Origin: Owenia fusiformis
Lineage: Eukaryota > Annelida > Polychaeta > Sabellida > Oweniidae
DNA: 60,000 nt
Direction of reading: 5' to 3'
NCBI GenBank assembly: GCA_903813345.2
Contig: CAIIXF020000003.1
Span: forward strand, 18,864,931 to 18,924,930
Shown one piece after another: positions 44,341-55,410 of this stretch (its first letter is position 1; each line of letters begins with the position of its first letter). The notes below the pieces were generated by a model. That model saw only the letters and a list, made by a program, of their open reading frames with translations. It made no database searches and was not told the DNA's origin. Position numbers and translations under genes: made by a program.

Positions 44341-46707
44341 CCAATTGAAAAAAGCCTATGGAAAATCATCTCCAATTATCAATTATTAAGTTAACTTACT
44401 ATTGATAATAAGTTGAAAGTTAGGTGTAAAAATTCACATGCAAATGAGCTAACTATCAACTTAATTAACGCTTAATTTGCAACTTAATTAACGATTAACT
44501 ACCATCAATATGCAAATGAGCTGATTTACGTAAATTAGTTGAAAGTTAGTCGTAAGTTTGATGTAAGTTAATCTCTAATTATCACCTAACTTACTATTGA
44601 TAATTAGTTGAAAGTTAGGTTTAAGTCAGATTTGTGACTTCTCAAAAATGACTCGCTTCTTTTTTGCTTCCCTTCACCCGGAGATTTTTGCTGCATCTTG
44701 AACTATTTTGTCACGGAATATTCATCTTAATATTAGGATCTTTCAGATCAGACAACATTGAACTTGAACTATTGAAATTTCACAGCAAGAGGAGGGAAAA
44801 CCCCATGATTCAATTGATGATATACGATTTCCTCCTTCGCGCACCTCCTTTTGTCGAAAACGTACCCTCCATCTTGGTTTTCAAAGTTTTCAAATTGACC
44901 TAGTTTTAAACCAATCAACGATCGACTCGCTAAACCAATCAGCGACGATGTCATCTCAATACAGATTTACATTATATCATCTTTGAACCCTGGGGTTTCT
45001 CCCCCTCTTTTTCAAAGCTATTCTATTTTGCAAATTTTTAAGATTCATGAAAAGCATGTGAAAACATCATTATTGCCATCAACAACTAAAATCAGAACAC
45101 AAACATTAGACTGTAATGTTACATAATAAGGCCGTAACAGATATAATCAAAAATATGTTTTGAAATGTCTTTGATCTAACAATCATTATTTAGAAGAGCA
45201 CATTTGGATTACTTGTGAAATATAGGTAACCCATGTTAGTACCTAAATTGCATTCTAGGATTAATATTATATGATCTGATTCAAAAAGATTTTCAAATTC
45301 ATAAACATTTCAGACAGAAGTGTGAATAAGATTTAACATACACTCCCCTCCATAAGTTTGGCAACCTTTTTTCCCCATTGAACTATGTGTTAAAGCCTCT
45401 TTACGTTTGAATTTTTATTTACTTAACCGGCGATGAAATAACTTATAATATTGATGGAAACACGTAACTTGACTTTATTTCCAATACCTCCAAATTTTAT
45501 CAATTTTTTTCCTCAATTACAATAGGTCGAAAATTGATGATAGATTTGATGAATTTTTGAAAATCGTCATTCCCATGTAATCCAATGGGAAATGGAGGGT
45601 TCGGGGCAAATCAGAAATCAGGATATCTTTTCAGTAAAAGATTCAGCAAAAAATATTTTCATATAGAAAATTGAATTGTCTTACTTTTTTGAACACTAAG
45701 TGTTTAGTTTATTTGATGAATATTAAAGTTACAGCGCTTCAAAGTCATTTTTGAAAATAATTTTTCGCCTCCTGTGTTATTTCAATGGGAGAGGTTTTTT
45801 GAAAAACAATTTTGACTTTAAAGCCCTGTAACTTTGTTGAACCTGAACAAACATATCAATTTTTAAAAAAATAAAGTTAGCAAATTCAATTGCCTGCCTA
45901 ACTCGTATTTTTTGCAAGGACTCGGATGGATGGATATTCTGTCATATGACTTGCGGCAAACCTACCATTTCCCATTGGTTAACATGGGAATGTCGATTTT
46001 CAAAAATTCATCAAATTTATCATAAATTTTCGACCTATTGTAATTGAGGAAAAAAATTGAGAAAATGTGGAGGTATTGGCATTAAAGTCAAATTACGTTT
46101 CCATCAATAGTATAAGTATTTTCATCACAGGTTAAGTAAATAAAAATCCAGAGGTAAAGAGGCTTTAACACGTAGTTCAATGGGGGAAAAAAGGTTGCCA
46201 AACTTATGGAGGGGAGTGTACATTGCATTCATGTTCTACATACCCTTATAATAACGTTGACAATATTTCATGGTAGTATACACACCATTCACGTTGTAAT
46301 TCTCAATTTTATGAGAGAAATATCTCTCACATGTTTTCTTTTTCCACCATCTTGAAATTAAATTTAGTGGGTTTGTATTTCTAAATCATGGGCCTAATTT
46401 ACGACTAATTATCATTATTATCATCTTATATGTTAACTATCAACCAATAATCTACTTCAGAACAAAAACGTTTTAATTTACCACTTACTATCACCCTCAA
46501 ATATTTCATATCTTAATTATCAACTAAAAATCATAAATCAGCATTATTGTAAGTTAATTTACGTTGAACTTGCTACTGATAATTAGGCCATAATTATCAT
46601 TGATTTAATTAACGCTTAACTTTAATTCCAATTGCCAGCAGAATTGTTGATAATTAGTTGTAAATTAGTTGGTAATAAGTTGGTAATTAGTTTTATTTTT
46701 CAATTGG
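44341..46707. mobile_element. 2.4-kb TIR element (CCAATTGAAAAA ends) with TTAGTTGAAAGTTA-type arms
   Basis: Ends CCAATTGAAAAA and TTTTTCAATTGG. The arms of about 300 bp (44,341-44,640 and about 46,385-46,707) are filled with degenerate 'TAACTTACTATTGATAATTAGTTG' units. The left arm contains ATGCAAATGAGCTAA twice. A TA-flanked MITE (45,341-46,218) sits inside. No transposase. Target duplication is unclear. Confidence 0.75.
45341..46218. mobile_element. 878-bp Tc1/mariner-like foldback, TA duplication
   Basis: Inverted ends CACTCCCCTCCATAAGTTTG, continuing GCAACC, flanked by TA on both sides. Homology of the two arms extends about 260 bp inward (TTAAAGCCTCTTTACG / AGAGGTAAAGAGGC, CCATCAATA). 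No transposase ORF. It is nested in the CCAATTG element. Confidence 0.9.
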
Positions 46708-46714
46708 GATAGTT

Positions 46715-46918
46715 GCAGGCCCGTAGCCAGGATTTACCGCGGGGGCGGTTTTACCAAGCTAGGAGGCAGCTTTTACTATGTGGGGAGCTTTTTTGTCATT
46801 TTTGGCAAAAAATTATGCGAAAAGTGCTCAGAATGGTTCAAAACTGCAAAAAAAAATTCTGGTCGGCCGCTCCCTCCCCCCCCCCCCCCCCCCCCCCCCC
46901 CCCCGACTACGGGCCTGC
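46715..46918. mobile_element. Small MITE, GCAGGCCCGTAG ends, poly-C tract, GTT duplication
   Basis: Ends GCAGGCCCGTAG and CTACGGGCCTGC with GTT directly outside both (46,712-46,714 and 46,919-46,921). It contains a C tract of about 37 bases near 46,870. Proline- or glycine-rich ORFs across it are artefacts of the tract. It ends 22 bp from the EGF exon. Confidence 0.85.
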
Positions 46919-46940
46919 GTTGTGTTGATACAAAACTCAC

Positions 46941-47048
46941 CATATTCACAAAAGTAGCCGAAATACCAGACTGTACAATCACATGAAAAACTACCATTCC
47001 CACCATCAACGCATGTCCCTCCATTCCAACATGGATTTGGTTCACACA
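46941..47048 (-). CDS. EGF-like domain exon (phase 1-1)
   Basis: A single 108-bp exon encoding one EGF-like module of an otherwise unseen secreted or membrane protein. All six cysteines have standard spacing: [12 protein letters not shown], a nine-residue gap to SFSC, then DC and FGYFC. The acceptor is TTTTTTAAG and the donor G|GTGAGT, giving phase-1 introns on both sides, the classic arrangement for shuffled EGF exons. No calcium-binding consensus (D-x-D/N-E) is evident. Neighbouring exons were not recognised in this window. A MITE lies in the intron 22 bp beyond the donor. The fit of cysteines, phase and splice sites makes the call strong despite its short length. Confidence 0.85.
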
Positions 47049-48322
47049 CTTAAAAAATACAACTGATTAGGTAGAGTATAAACCAACGATTCTGATTCGT
47101 TTCTGCTGATCTGAAGCTTGAATAGTTTTTTGATCCATACCAAATGCAACATGGTGAATACATACATGTACTAACTTATTTTCACATAGAGTCTGTCACT
47201 TATATTCAACTATATACATTCGACATTTTGTTAAGTGACAGATCATGGGCTCTATCAGTAGATAGTAGATGTGGTAGAGCCCATGGACACTGTTCAGTGG
47301 CGGATTCAGGGGGGTGCGCGCGGGACGCCATTATTGACACACATTTATTTGGCCCTGGTGTGAGGAATTAGACAGGCCAATTTTTGTTAAATTCCCCACC
47401 CATGCCCGCGTGGGGGGTCTCACCGATGGTTCATTACATTTGATCCATATATATTCTCAAGTTTGTAAATTACATGCATATTTAGATGGGAGAATGTCCA
47501 GCTCCAGCTCCTGATCATCTAGTATTTGTTTTATTATGCATCTAACCAATCTTTTGATTGTCCTTACATTTTTAGAACGTTTGATTTTTCTTAAAACTCA
47601 ACAACTACTTCCGTCTACCTATACACCGAACGAAAAAGCGTTGTCTTGTCCCGAGATTCAATTTACATATATTTGAGACATTCTTGCAGAATTATGCGTA
47701 ATGTTTGAATGATAAGTGTAAATATCTTAATTAAGTACACTTTTTTCTTCTATTTGCCACCAATTTCTCATGTAAGCTTTAAGTAGTACTCGAGTTATTG
47801 AGATGGGAAACTCTGAAGTGGAAAATGTTGCAAAAACATTGAAAAAATATCCGACCCTAAAGAGTCAGATCTGGAAAGGGTCTGACCTGGAAACTAGATT
47901 CTGAAAAGCATATTTTGCCTCGAATCATTTGTTGCAATTTTTATAATTTATGCACATATTAATAAAGCACGGGGTAGATTTTTTAGAAAAAAAAGCTTTT
48001 TCTGTACATTTTGGAAATAGCATATTGTGACATTAAACTTTGTCAAACATATTGAGAGAGCTAAAGTGAAAATTCCAATAAAACATTGAAAATAGTTGAG
48101 AATTTATGAGAAATATGACGAAACTAAGAAAATTGTACTCCAAAATGGCTGATAGTAGGGATAACATAACCAAATGCTATAAAATGCGTTTTCCCATGTA
48201 ATTAAAGTATCTGTCTTTTAGAGAAAATTAAGATTTGTGGCCATGTTTTGCTATCATACCCAAGTATGTCCTCTGTCAGTGAAAAACTTTTTTTTATTAA
48301 AATCAATGTAACATATTTACAG
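47049..48322. other. Mostly non-coding, with an AGTGGCGGATTCAGGGGGG repeat
   Basis: Near 47,295-47,430, 'CAGTGGCGGATTCAGGGGGG' and 'CGCGTGGGGGGTC' mark a G-rich dispersed repeat of a type common in invertebrate genomes (recollection). The remainder is AT-rich and unassigned. Confidence 0.4.
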
Positions 48323-48363
48323 GTTGTAGTGGCTATGACCCCCAAGAGGGAGTACTGTATTAG
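48323..48363 (+). CDS. Possible short terminal coding exon
   Basis: After ACATATTTACAG the sequence reads (split codon)-CSGYDPQEGVLY-stop. About 90 bp later there is AATAAA (48,456-48,461). The acceptor, short tail, stop and polyadenylation signal fit a last exon. There is no homology evidence, no upstream exon was identified, and a 12-residue frame can arise by chance. Confidence 0.3.
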
Positions 48364-48455
48364 GTGCCACATAATGGTATTTACAATGATTTGTGAAATA
48401 TTATGAGAAGTGTGTATGTAATTGTGTAAAGTATGATATTGTACATAATTGAGAA

Positions 48456-48461
48456 AATAAA
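48456..48461 (+). promoter_or_regulatory. Candidate polyadenylation signal AATAAA
   Basis: Lies downstream of the possible terminal exon at 48,323-48,363. It supports that exon only weakly, because AATAAA is frequent in AT-rich DNA. Confidence 0.35.
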
Positions 48462-48778
48462 CTGATTAATGGAAATGATTAAAGGTCTCTTCTTTTGAAT
48501 CAAAACTCCCCACGAATATCAAAAGATCTCACCTGTAGAACACGCCATCTATAGAAAATGTCAAAAATTGTCATTCTGATTTTGACAGATGGAGGGATGT
48601 AAAAAAGGTCAAAATATTTTAGAGAAAATCCACCTTAATCATATCAAATCATGTCTTAGAGTTGATCCATATATCCTTTTCATTCATGGACTTAACAAAA
48701 TCAAACCACTTGTGATGCTGGTGTAATAACAATAACTGGACTATATTCTTGCTTTTAAAATGCCATCTATTCCCACTC

Positions 48779-48845
48779 CAGCGGAAGGATCAATTGGTTG
48801 TGTGTCTCCAGCGGAAAGATCAATTGGCTGTGTGTCCCCTAAGGT
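48779..48845. repeat. Short tandem repeat CCAGCGGAAGGATCAATTGG
   Basis: Two adjacent copies of a roughly 30-bp unit (CCAGCGGA-A/G-GATCAATTGG-TTGTGTGTC). Confidence 0.8.
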
Positions 48846-48849
48846 GTTT

Positions 48850-50560
48850 GACACACCTTCAAGATCCAAGCATTCACCAATCATCCCCAACTTCCGGTGA
48901 CACAACTTGTCTGATATATTAGTTACGGAATTAATGAAATAAAATTGAAAACTTCAAAAAAAGTTCTTATCCATGCAAATTACTACTTGTACATTTTTCA
49001 ATTTCAAAAGGCATTAACTTTCTAAATGAACTTTATTCAAGCTTCAATGTGTGACGATCCTTCAGATTACTTTGAGCATGGTAATGGGATTGCCTTGAAG
49101 GATTGTCACTTTGGTACCCTTTGCACTTCCTTACTTTTTGTAGTTATTCTAATTTGTGTTGTATTTAATATATGTAGAACTCTTTAAGATTTTGCAAAAG
49201 GGTTGTTGATATAGACAGGCAGTTGCCCTGTACTAAAATTGAGAGTGTCAATTTCATTCATTCAAGATCCATTGAATTCGGGTCCTCACTTATTTTTATC
49301 ATGTAACCATAAACTTATTAACAAATTTATTATGCCATAATTGTGTAGAGTAATGACAGCGTATAAATTTTGTTATAAAACTGGTCAGTGTCATGTTAGC
49401 AACAATGCTGTAAACTTTCATTCAAGGGATGGCCAAACTTCACCGGGCTTGTTTACTTTTATCCAAAACAAGGCTAGGCTGGAGATCAGCTGTTTTAGCT
49501 GAGTGATTCTGTCTTGTCTGGGACTCTCTCCATTGCATTGAAACGGGCCGGACGTGTATAACTTTTTGGAATTATAACATTCAAAAACGCAACTCAAAAC
49601 TGGATATTTATATTAACACAGATATACCAACTTAGGTGAACAAGTTGGGGAAGGTAATTGAATTGATTTTATTATTATTTTGACAGGTTTTTGACTTTAA
49701 TTAAGTAGTATCTTTTATTTATTTTTATCTCAGTTAGCGTGTATAACATGTATAAACACTCATTTAAAACTGTTTAGGGGATTTATTGCTAAAGGAATAC
49801 TGTTAATTTGGATTATATAAAGTTTCTAGCGTCTTTTGGATCAGCTTGAACTTTGAACTGATCCAGTCTTATTCTTTACTGGCAATAACCCCCGCTTAGA
49901 CAGTAAAGCTCCTTCTCAGACAATTGTCTGTAATTGGGCTTTATCACCCACTCCCTAATATAAATCCCAGGACCAGTTTCTGTGATTTTTCACCGCCAGT
50001 TTAGTTGGACAAACTTCAATAAGAACAGGGGTCACTGTGTGCCGACAAGCCTCAAAGGTCACGGCAAGCCATTTCAAGCTCATTTGGCTTCAACTCGCTT
50101 ATTAGAGCTTCCCATATAATTACCACAACCCCCCCCCCCCAAAAAAAAAAGGTCACGGCAAGCCATTTCGAGCCCATTTGGCTTCTTTGGGCTTCCCATT
50201 ACTATTTAGACTATTTACTACAACCCCTCCCATATACATGTTATACCAAAAACACTGATTGTATTTATTTCTAGTCAGTTTTACACGTCTGGCCTTACTA
50301 TATATTATTGCTTATAATAGATACATCATTCACTATTCTAGATCCTTTAACTTGGAAAGATTTCTCGTTACATATTATATATCTGTTTTGATTTATAAAA
50401 GAGAGAGAACGTTTTGAACAATTGTAAATTCGAGAGGTCCTGGGAATTGTTATGGAACATTTGACAAGGTGTACGTAAAGTTATGGTCTTTAGGAACCGA
50501 TGTAACTTATTCTAAACCAGAGTCAATGTTCCTGGGGTTCCATTGAATAATCTTTTTGAC
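48850..50560. other. Long stretch without recognisable gene
   Basis: No domain-bearing exon. 'GGTCACGGCAAGCCATTTC' is duplicated near 50,057 and 50,152, separated by a C10A10 run. The sequence at about 49,430-49,560 is GC-richer than its surroundings and free of repeats, so it could be regulatory (weak). Confidence 0.35.
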
Positions 50561-50572
50561 ACCCCCCCCCCC

Positions 50573-51118
50573 TTATCGCATCCTACGACCCCTTTAGATT
50601 GTGGTCGTAGGCCCGTTTCATTCGTAAGCCTGTGTTTCTACAATGTCGGAGAATGAACTATGCATTGCACACATAAATGACCTACCTCGATACATTCCTG
50701 AGTATTTTAGAATTCTTTGCATATAGTTGAATCGCAAATTGTATGGGTTTATCGGCAGAACGAAGATATTTTCGTTTTTGATAGCAATATTTGCGTGTAT
50801 GTTCAACCGTCAAATTCCTCCATTCAGTTCCCGGCATGCACCAGTCATAAGGGAAATCCCTGGGGAATTCCCCTTCCGACATTTTGAAAATTGCTGAGAT
50901 GTTTCCGATGTAAAAACTAAAATCTCTTCGTTCTGACGATAAACCCATACAATTGGCGATCTAACAACATAAAAATAATTTAAAAATACTCTGGAATGTA
51001 TCTAGGTAGGTTATTTAATAGCGCAATGCGTAGTTCATTCTCCGACATTGTAGAAAGACAGGCTTACGAATGAAACGGGCCTACGACCACAATCTAAAGG
51101 GGTCGTAGGATGCGATAA
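50573..51118. mobile_element. 546-bp foldback inserted in a poly-C tract
   Basis: Inverted ends TTATCGCATCCTACGACCCC with arms of over 110 bp (GGTCGTAGGCCCGTTTCATT, GTAAGCCTGT). A second inverted pair lies within (ACCCATACAATT / CAAATTGTATGGGT). C11 and C13 flank it on both sides, so the target duplication is presumably part of the C tract. The 62- and 88-residue ORFs derive from it. Confidence 0.85.
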
Positions 51119-51131
51119 CCCCCCCCCCCCC

Positions 51132-52234
51132 TTCATTCAACTTGAGACTGTATTAATTTTATTTGCCAAAGTAACTTTTATTGACTCATTAGAAAACACA
51201 CTTTGGTATCTTTGTATGTGTATGTTCATGCCTGGGTCTGGTAAAGGGATCCAGAGCGTTCTTTCTGACCATAATCAAACAGCTGATCACTGATTCTGCA
51301 CCCAGTACTTGCAGAGTCAAAGTCAGTATTGAAGCCAGTTCATAAGGCTTTAAGCCTATTTGAGATGCTGTCTAGACACTATGACCACCCCCTGACTACA
51401 TAGTTTGAGTTGGTATAGATTCCATTTAGGGTCTTTTAGCCTGACACTTGCTTGTATGGGGTTCTAGTCAGTGTTTACCATCTACCCCTCCCCATTTAGT
51501 TTTCATATCTGGTCAATATCTATGTTAACTATATTCTACATAGTTTTTCTATTATAGACAGATTTTATGCAAGAATACTTTAAAAAATACCTTACTCTAG
51601 TCTTTGTTTGCTAATTGGGGGCAAAACTACATTACACTTTTCATGTGAGTAGTATAGGAAGGTGATTTCAACCCCACTAGAGATCATACATAACTGAACT
51701 GTTGAGTTACATTTTTGGAAAGAAACACATTTTGGGCTTTATTGCAAATTGATTTCCTAAACTTCCACTGACTGTGCTTTTTTGTGCATTGTGTATGAGA
51801 GGTCATTTGTGTATTTGATATATCATTTGACTGTACTGAATTTGTAACGTTTGTATAGAATAGTAATAGAAATAGAGTCGTTTTTATACATTATATAAAA
51901 ATCCATTTACTTCCACTGTTTTGTCATTTGTGTGTTTAAATGGTGAATTAGTAATATTATCCCCTGATGAGTTTGACAGACTCCTGATTTGAAATAGCCC
52001 TACTTTAAGCATTACAAAGTTTCCCACTTTAATTGTGAACAGTGACAGCTTGAAGCCAATTGTAGCCCTCAAGTGGCTGCAACTTGACTTCCACCCGGTC
52101 ATACTCACGCCCTAACTTCATACTTATTTGATGCAACTTATCACTGGGCATATTAAGAATCTTGACTTTGTTGCCATTTGCTTTTATGAAATATAAAACC
52201 TACTTTGAACACTGACATATCTTACTGAGCCGAT
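51132..52234. other. Non-coding stretch
   Basis: No clear exon. A 74-residue minus-strand ORF at 51,884-52,108 lacks recognisable motifs and splice support. Confidence 0.35.
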
Positions 52235-52395
52235 ACTTAGATATTGTTATCCCGTAACTATTATCCCGAAATTGTCCCACTTCATCCCAATTATTTTTAT
52301 CCCAGAATTTATCCCTAAATTATCCCGTAAATTTTCATCGCAAAATTTATTCCAATTTTATCCCCTATATATTTATCCCCACTTTATCCCATTTC
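52235..52395. repeat. Degenerate TATCCC minisatellite
   Basis: About a dozen TATCCC or close variants (e.g. TTATCCCGTAA, TTATCCCAGAA) recur every 10-16 bp, separated by A/T-rich spacers. Confidence 0.75.
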
Positions 52396-53489
52396 GTTAG
52401 GTACTGTGAACACAGATGTTGTTCAATTAAATAGGGGATACACTTTTCAACTTTTACTTGAACTTGTTCCGAAACTAAGTGAATGGAAACATCAAATCAA
52501 ATTATTGACTCTTAGACTGTTTACGACCCTCAAACCACGCTACCACACGAGGGTCGCGACAAATGGTTATATAGTCTACTGATTATGTAAGTTCTGGGGC
52601 TGACATACTTCTAAGCTACAAGTCATGGATCTAGAGATTTCACAACTCACTTGTAGCATCCTAAATACTTTCCGTACACTTTAAATGTCTCTGGTATATA
52701 TCTGGAATAATGAGTTTATTTCATAATATATATATGTCTCGGAAAGGTTTAATGCATACTACTGTACGTCGCCACAACTATTTTCACAATTTTATTGATA
52801 TTTGGTGTCAATTACACATATCTGGGTATATTTGAAGTCCGAAAACGGCTTAATTTGAGAAATATCCCAAATTTGAATTCAAAATGACCGTTGACTCCGC
52901 ACCCTCTGCTCATTCATGCCGCACCCAATATTTCCCACAGTCCACGGGCTCCGTCTGCATAGGGTGTAATTGTAGGTTGCGAAACCTCTCTAATTTATGA
53001 TGAGAAATAAGGTTAGAATCCTTCCAATAATTTAGACTACAAGAGAAGTTAATACAACAATACACGAGGTTGCTAACGGACCGGATTCTACTAATCAGGG
53101 TCGTGTGATTTTACTTTCTCAACTCAAACTTTTAAAAGCACAAACTCTCAGGAATGATGCTTGATTCAAAAAAGGTCAGCAACTATCTTCAGTAGCAAAT
53201 TATTGTTTCCCCCATTCAGTTGTTAATCTAAATTTTGATTTTATAAATATTATAGCTTTAATATTTTGCAAAATGTAACATTTTTTTACCCAATCTGTAC
53301 TTTTCTAACCTGTTTGGCCGTCACTGCCAGTATAACTGCTTATATCTGAAAATTAAAAATGTGAAATATTACTATTTCAATGGTTTTACTTTAGCACCAT
53401 ATATATTTGCGATATCATCTTATTTCAGTGAAAGAATGTGCTGCTAAGAGCAGTTTTCCATTCTAAAATTATCAGTACAATAACGTAAT
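52396..53489. other. Non-coding stretch
   Basis: No gene or bounded element recognised. Confidence 0.35.
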
Positions 53490-53565
53490 TTCGAAGGGCA
53501 ATATAGTGAAATATTGGACCAAGGGCCGAGGGCCGAATGCCCAAGGTCCAATATTATACAAATAG
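53490..53565. repeat. Hairpin related to that at 35,618-35,675
   Basis: GCAATATAGTGAAATATTGG ... CCAATATT with GGGCCGAGGGCC near the tip. Same family as the hairpin in intron 2 of the transposase gene. Confidence 0.65.
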
Positions 53566-53940
53566 TGACTGCCATTGAGGGCAATAGTGTAAATTATTTC
53601 CCCGAGGGAATATCCTCTACAATGTACTATTCCCGAAGCCGCAGGTATATACCCTATACTGACTCTTGTCCCGTTACCTCTGCGAAGGCCAAAAAGGCTT
53701 AGAAAGCCCCCTCCCCGGGTCCATTGTTAGCATTATAAGCTGTGACGTCATCAGATGCTCAACAGAAATTTTTGCCTCTGAGACTCTCACTTGACAAATT
53801 TAATCGCGTTTTAACACGCGGAATAGATTATCATAACACTTGAAATTACAAACGTATTTAGCTTGGGGAACTTTATACACGTTGCTTATACTGTATCGTT
53901 CACGCACGTCTGTCATGGTGAACGGAGTTGATTTGTGTTT

Positions 53941-54964
53941 GTGCTATGGTGTTAAAACTGTATCAAAATTGGATATCTCAAATACATAGAATATCGTTTA
54001 GCAGAATACATACACAATCCGTGTGATTTCATACACGGTTTGTTCGAGTTTGTACACTTTATGTTTGTAAAATCACACTTTACATGCGTATTTGTGTATG
54101 CATTGTTTAAAAATGACATCGAACAGGGTACACAAGTCGAACAAACTCTTGTGCGGCTCGCACAAACGTTTTCCCCTTCACAAACCATGATGTGCCGATC
54201 ACACACCTTGATGTACCGATCACACACCTTGATGTAACATAAATTGCTTTCTAGAGATGTTCGAGATTTTGTTCTAAATCTCGCGTTACTTTTACACTGA
54301 ACGAAATAACACATCAGCGCGGCAAAAAGATAAAAAGATATAGTTTGTAGTTTCTCAATATATGGCCACTGTACGTCTCCCTAGCCTAGGGCCTATGGTA
54401 TCCTATTATATATTTTTAATTAAAAATTTACATTTTATCACATTTCAACGAAGGGCGCCATATTGTAGAAATCAGGATGTAAATATCACGTGACTTCAAA
54501 TCTCGCACCCTGTGTGAAGTGCAACTTGTTTGTGACAGCCTATGCGAGCGGGAGCCATCCTATGCGAGTTTGAACTCAATGCGTGTGTAAAATTGACACG
54601 TTCGTTCGAAATTCACTTTGATCCATGTGTAATTCTTTCAGTATTCTATGCAACTTATAACACAATCCGTGTGACATTTCTGGATTTGTGGAAAGTGATT
54701 TGAGTTAGTGCTAACTCTTTGTGTGACACTTGATACAACCAGTGCGTGTGTGAATGAAAATAAGTTATGTAAGAAAATTAACTGTTGGTATAACATGGAT
54801 TGGAAATGGCACACGATGATGCTAGTTTCGCATATAATGATGCGTATTTCGCATAGTATGATGCGAGTTTCGAATCATATGGTTCGAGTATCGCATCATA
54901 TAGTTCGATTTTTCCCATACATCATGTAATGTCCAATTTTGATACAAAATAAATTCCATAGTGC
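53941..54964. mobile_element. 1.0-kb TIR element ('TGTATCAAAATTGGA' ends)
   Basis: About 50-bp imperfect inverted ends, both with CTATGG...TGTATCAAAATTGGA. The interior repeats CACACAATCCGTGTG-like and 'GATCACACACCTTGATGTA' motifs and a 21-bp minisatellite. The ORFs of up to 120 residues are Cys-rich only because of the repeats. A relative is at 7147-7392. Confidence 0.65.
54816..54920. repeat. 21-bp minisatellite, five units
   Basis: Units ATGATGCTAGTTTCGCATAT and variants follow at exact 21-bp steps, with progressive divergence toward the right. Each unit contains TTCG or ATCG. The minus strand reads as a seven-residue repeat (N-S-H-H-T-M-R), which is incidental. Confidence 0.85.
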
Positions 54965-55042
54965 TCATCCTCCATTTTTCTGTTTTTCGTCTGCGCAGTG
55001 ATGATGCGCAGACGTTTCCAAGGGTAATAGAAGTTGCAATCG

Positions 55043-55088
55043 TGACGTCAGCGGGCAATAGTTCAAATGTATATTCCCGCTGACGTCA
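55043..55088. repeat. Perfect 13-bp hairpin containing TGACGTCA
   Basis: TGACGTCAGCGGG (55,043-55,055) and CCCGCTGACGTCA (55,076-55,088) pair perfectly over a 20-base loop. Each arm carries a full CRE/ATF palindrome. TGACGTCA also occurs near 655, 35,455 and 55,345 in related hairpin elements. Confidence 0.8.
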
Positions 55089-55194
55089 CATTTGAGGGAA
55101 TATAACTTTCCGAGGGAAATAGTAAATCTATTTCGGAACACGTGACTAGGAATTGACCAATCAGGATTAGTGTTACATATTGGGTATATAATAA

Positions 55195-55410
55195 TTCACT
55201 ATATTGCCCGCAGAGATGACGTTATAAGTATTATTACCACAGTTAATGACCAGGACTGAAATAACAAGAACTGAACGAAACCTAATTTCCAGGGGAATAT
55301 TGCCGGGCGTTAATGCATTATTGGCCCGCCACTATGGCCCGCCACTATGACGTCACATATTGCTCTGGTCGACATACTAAAATAAATGCCTTCTAAATTC
55401 TAGATTTTAT
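55195..55410. mobile_element. Inverted copy of the 35,390-35,620 element segment
   Basis: Contains TATTGCCCGCAGAGATGACG, GACCAGGACTGAAA and 'CACTATGACGTCACATATTG', matching 35,390-35,620 in reverse complement. It directly precedes the right copy of the long direct repeat. GCCCGCCACTATG is tandemly duplicated near 55,327. Confidence 0.65.

Noticed and set aside
46776-47045. Poly-glycine and poly-proline ORFs
   Set aside because: Produced by the poly-C tract of a MITE; only the short EGF exon part is genuine coding sequence.
50618-50948. 62- and 88-residue minus-strand ORFs
   Set aside because: They lie inside an inverted-repeat element and are explained by its arms.
51884-52108. 74-residue minus-strand ORF
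   Set aside because: No recognisable motif, splice site pair or neighbouring exon.
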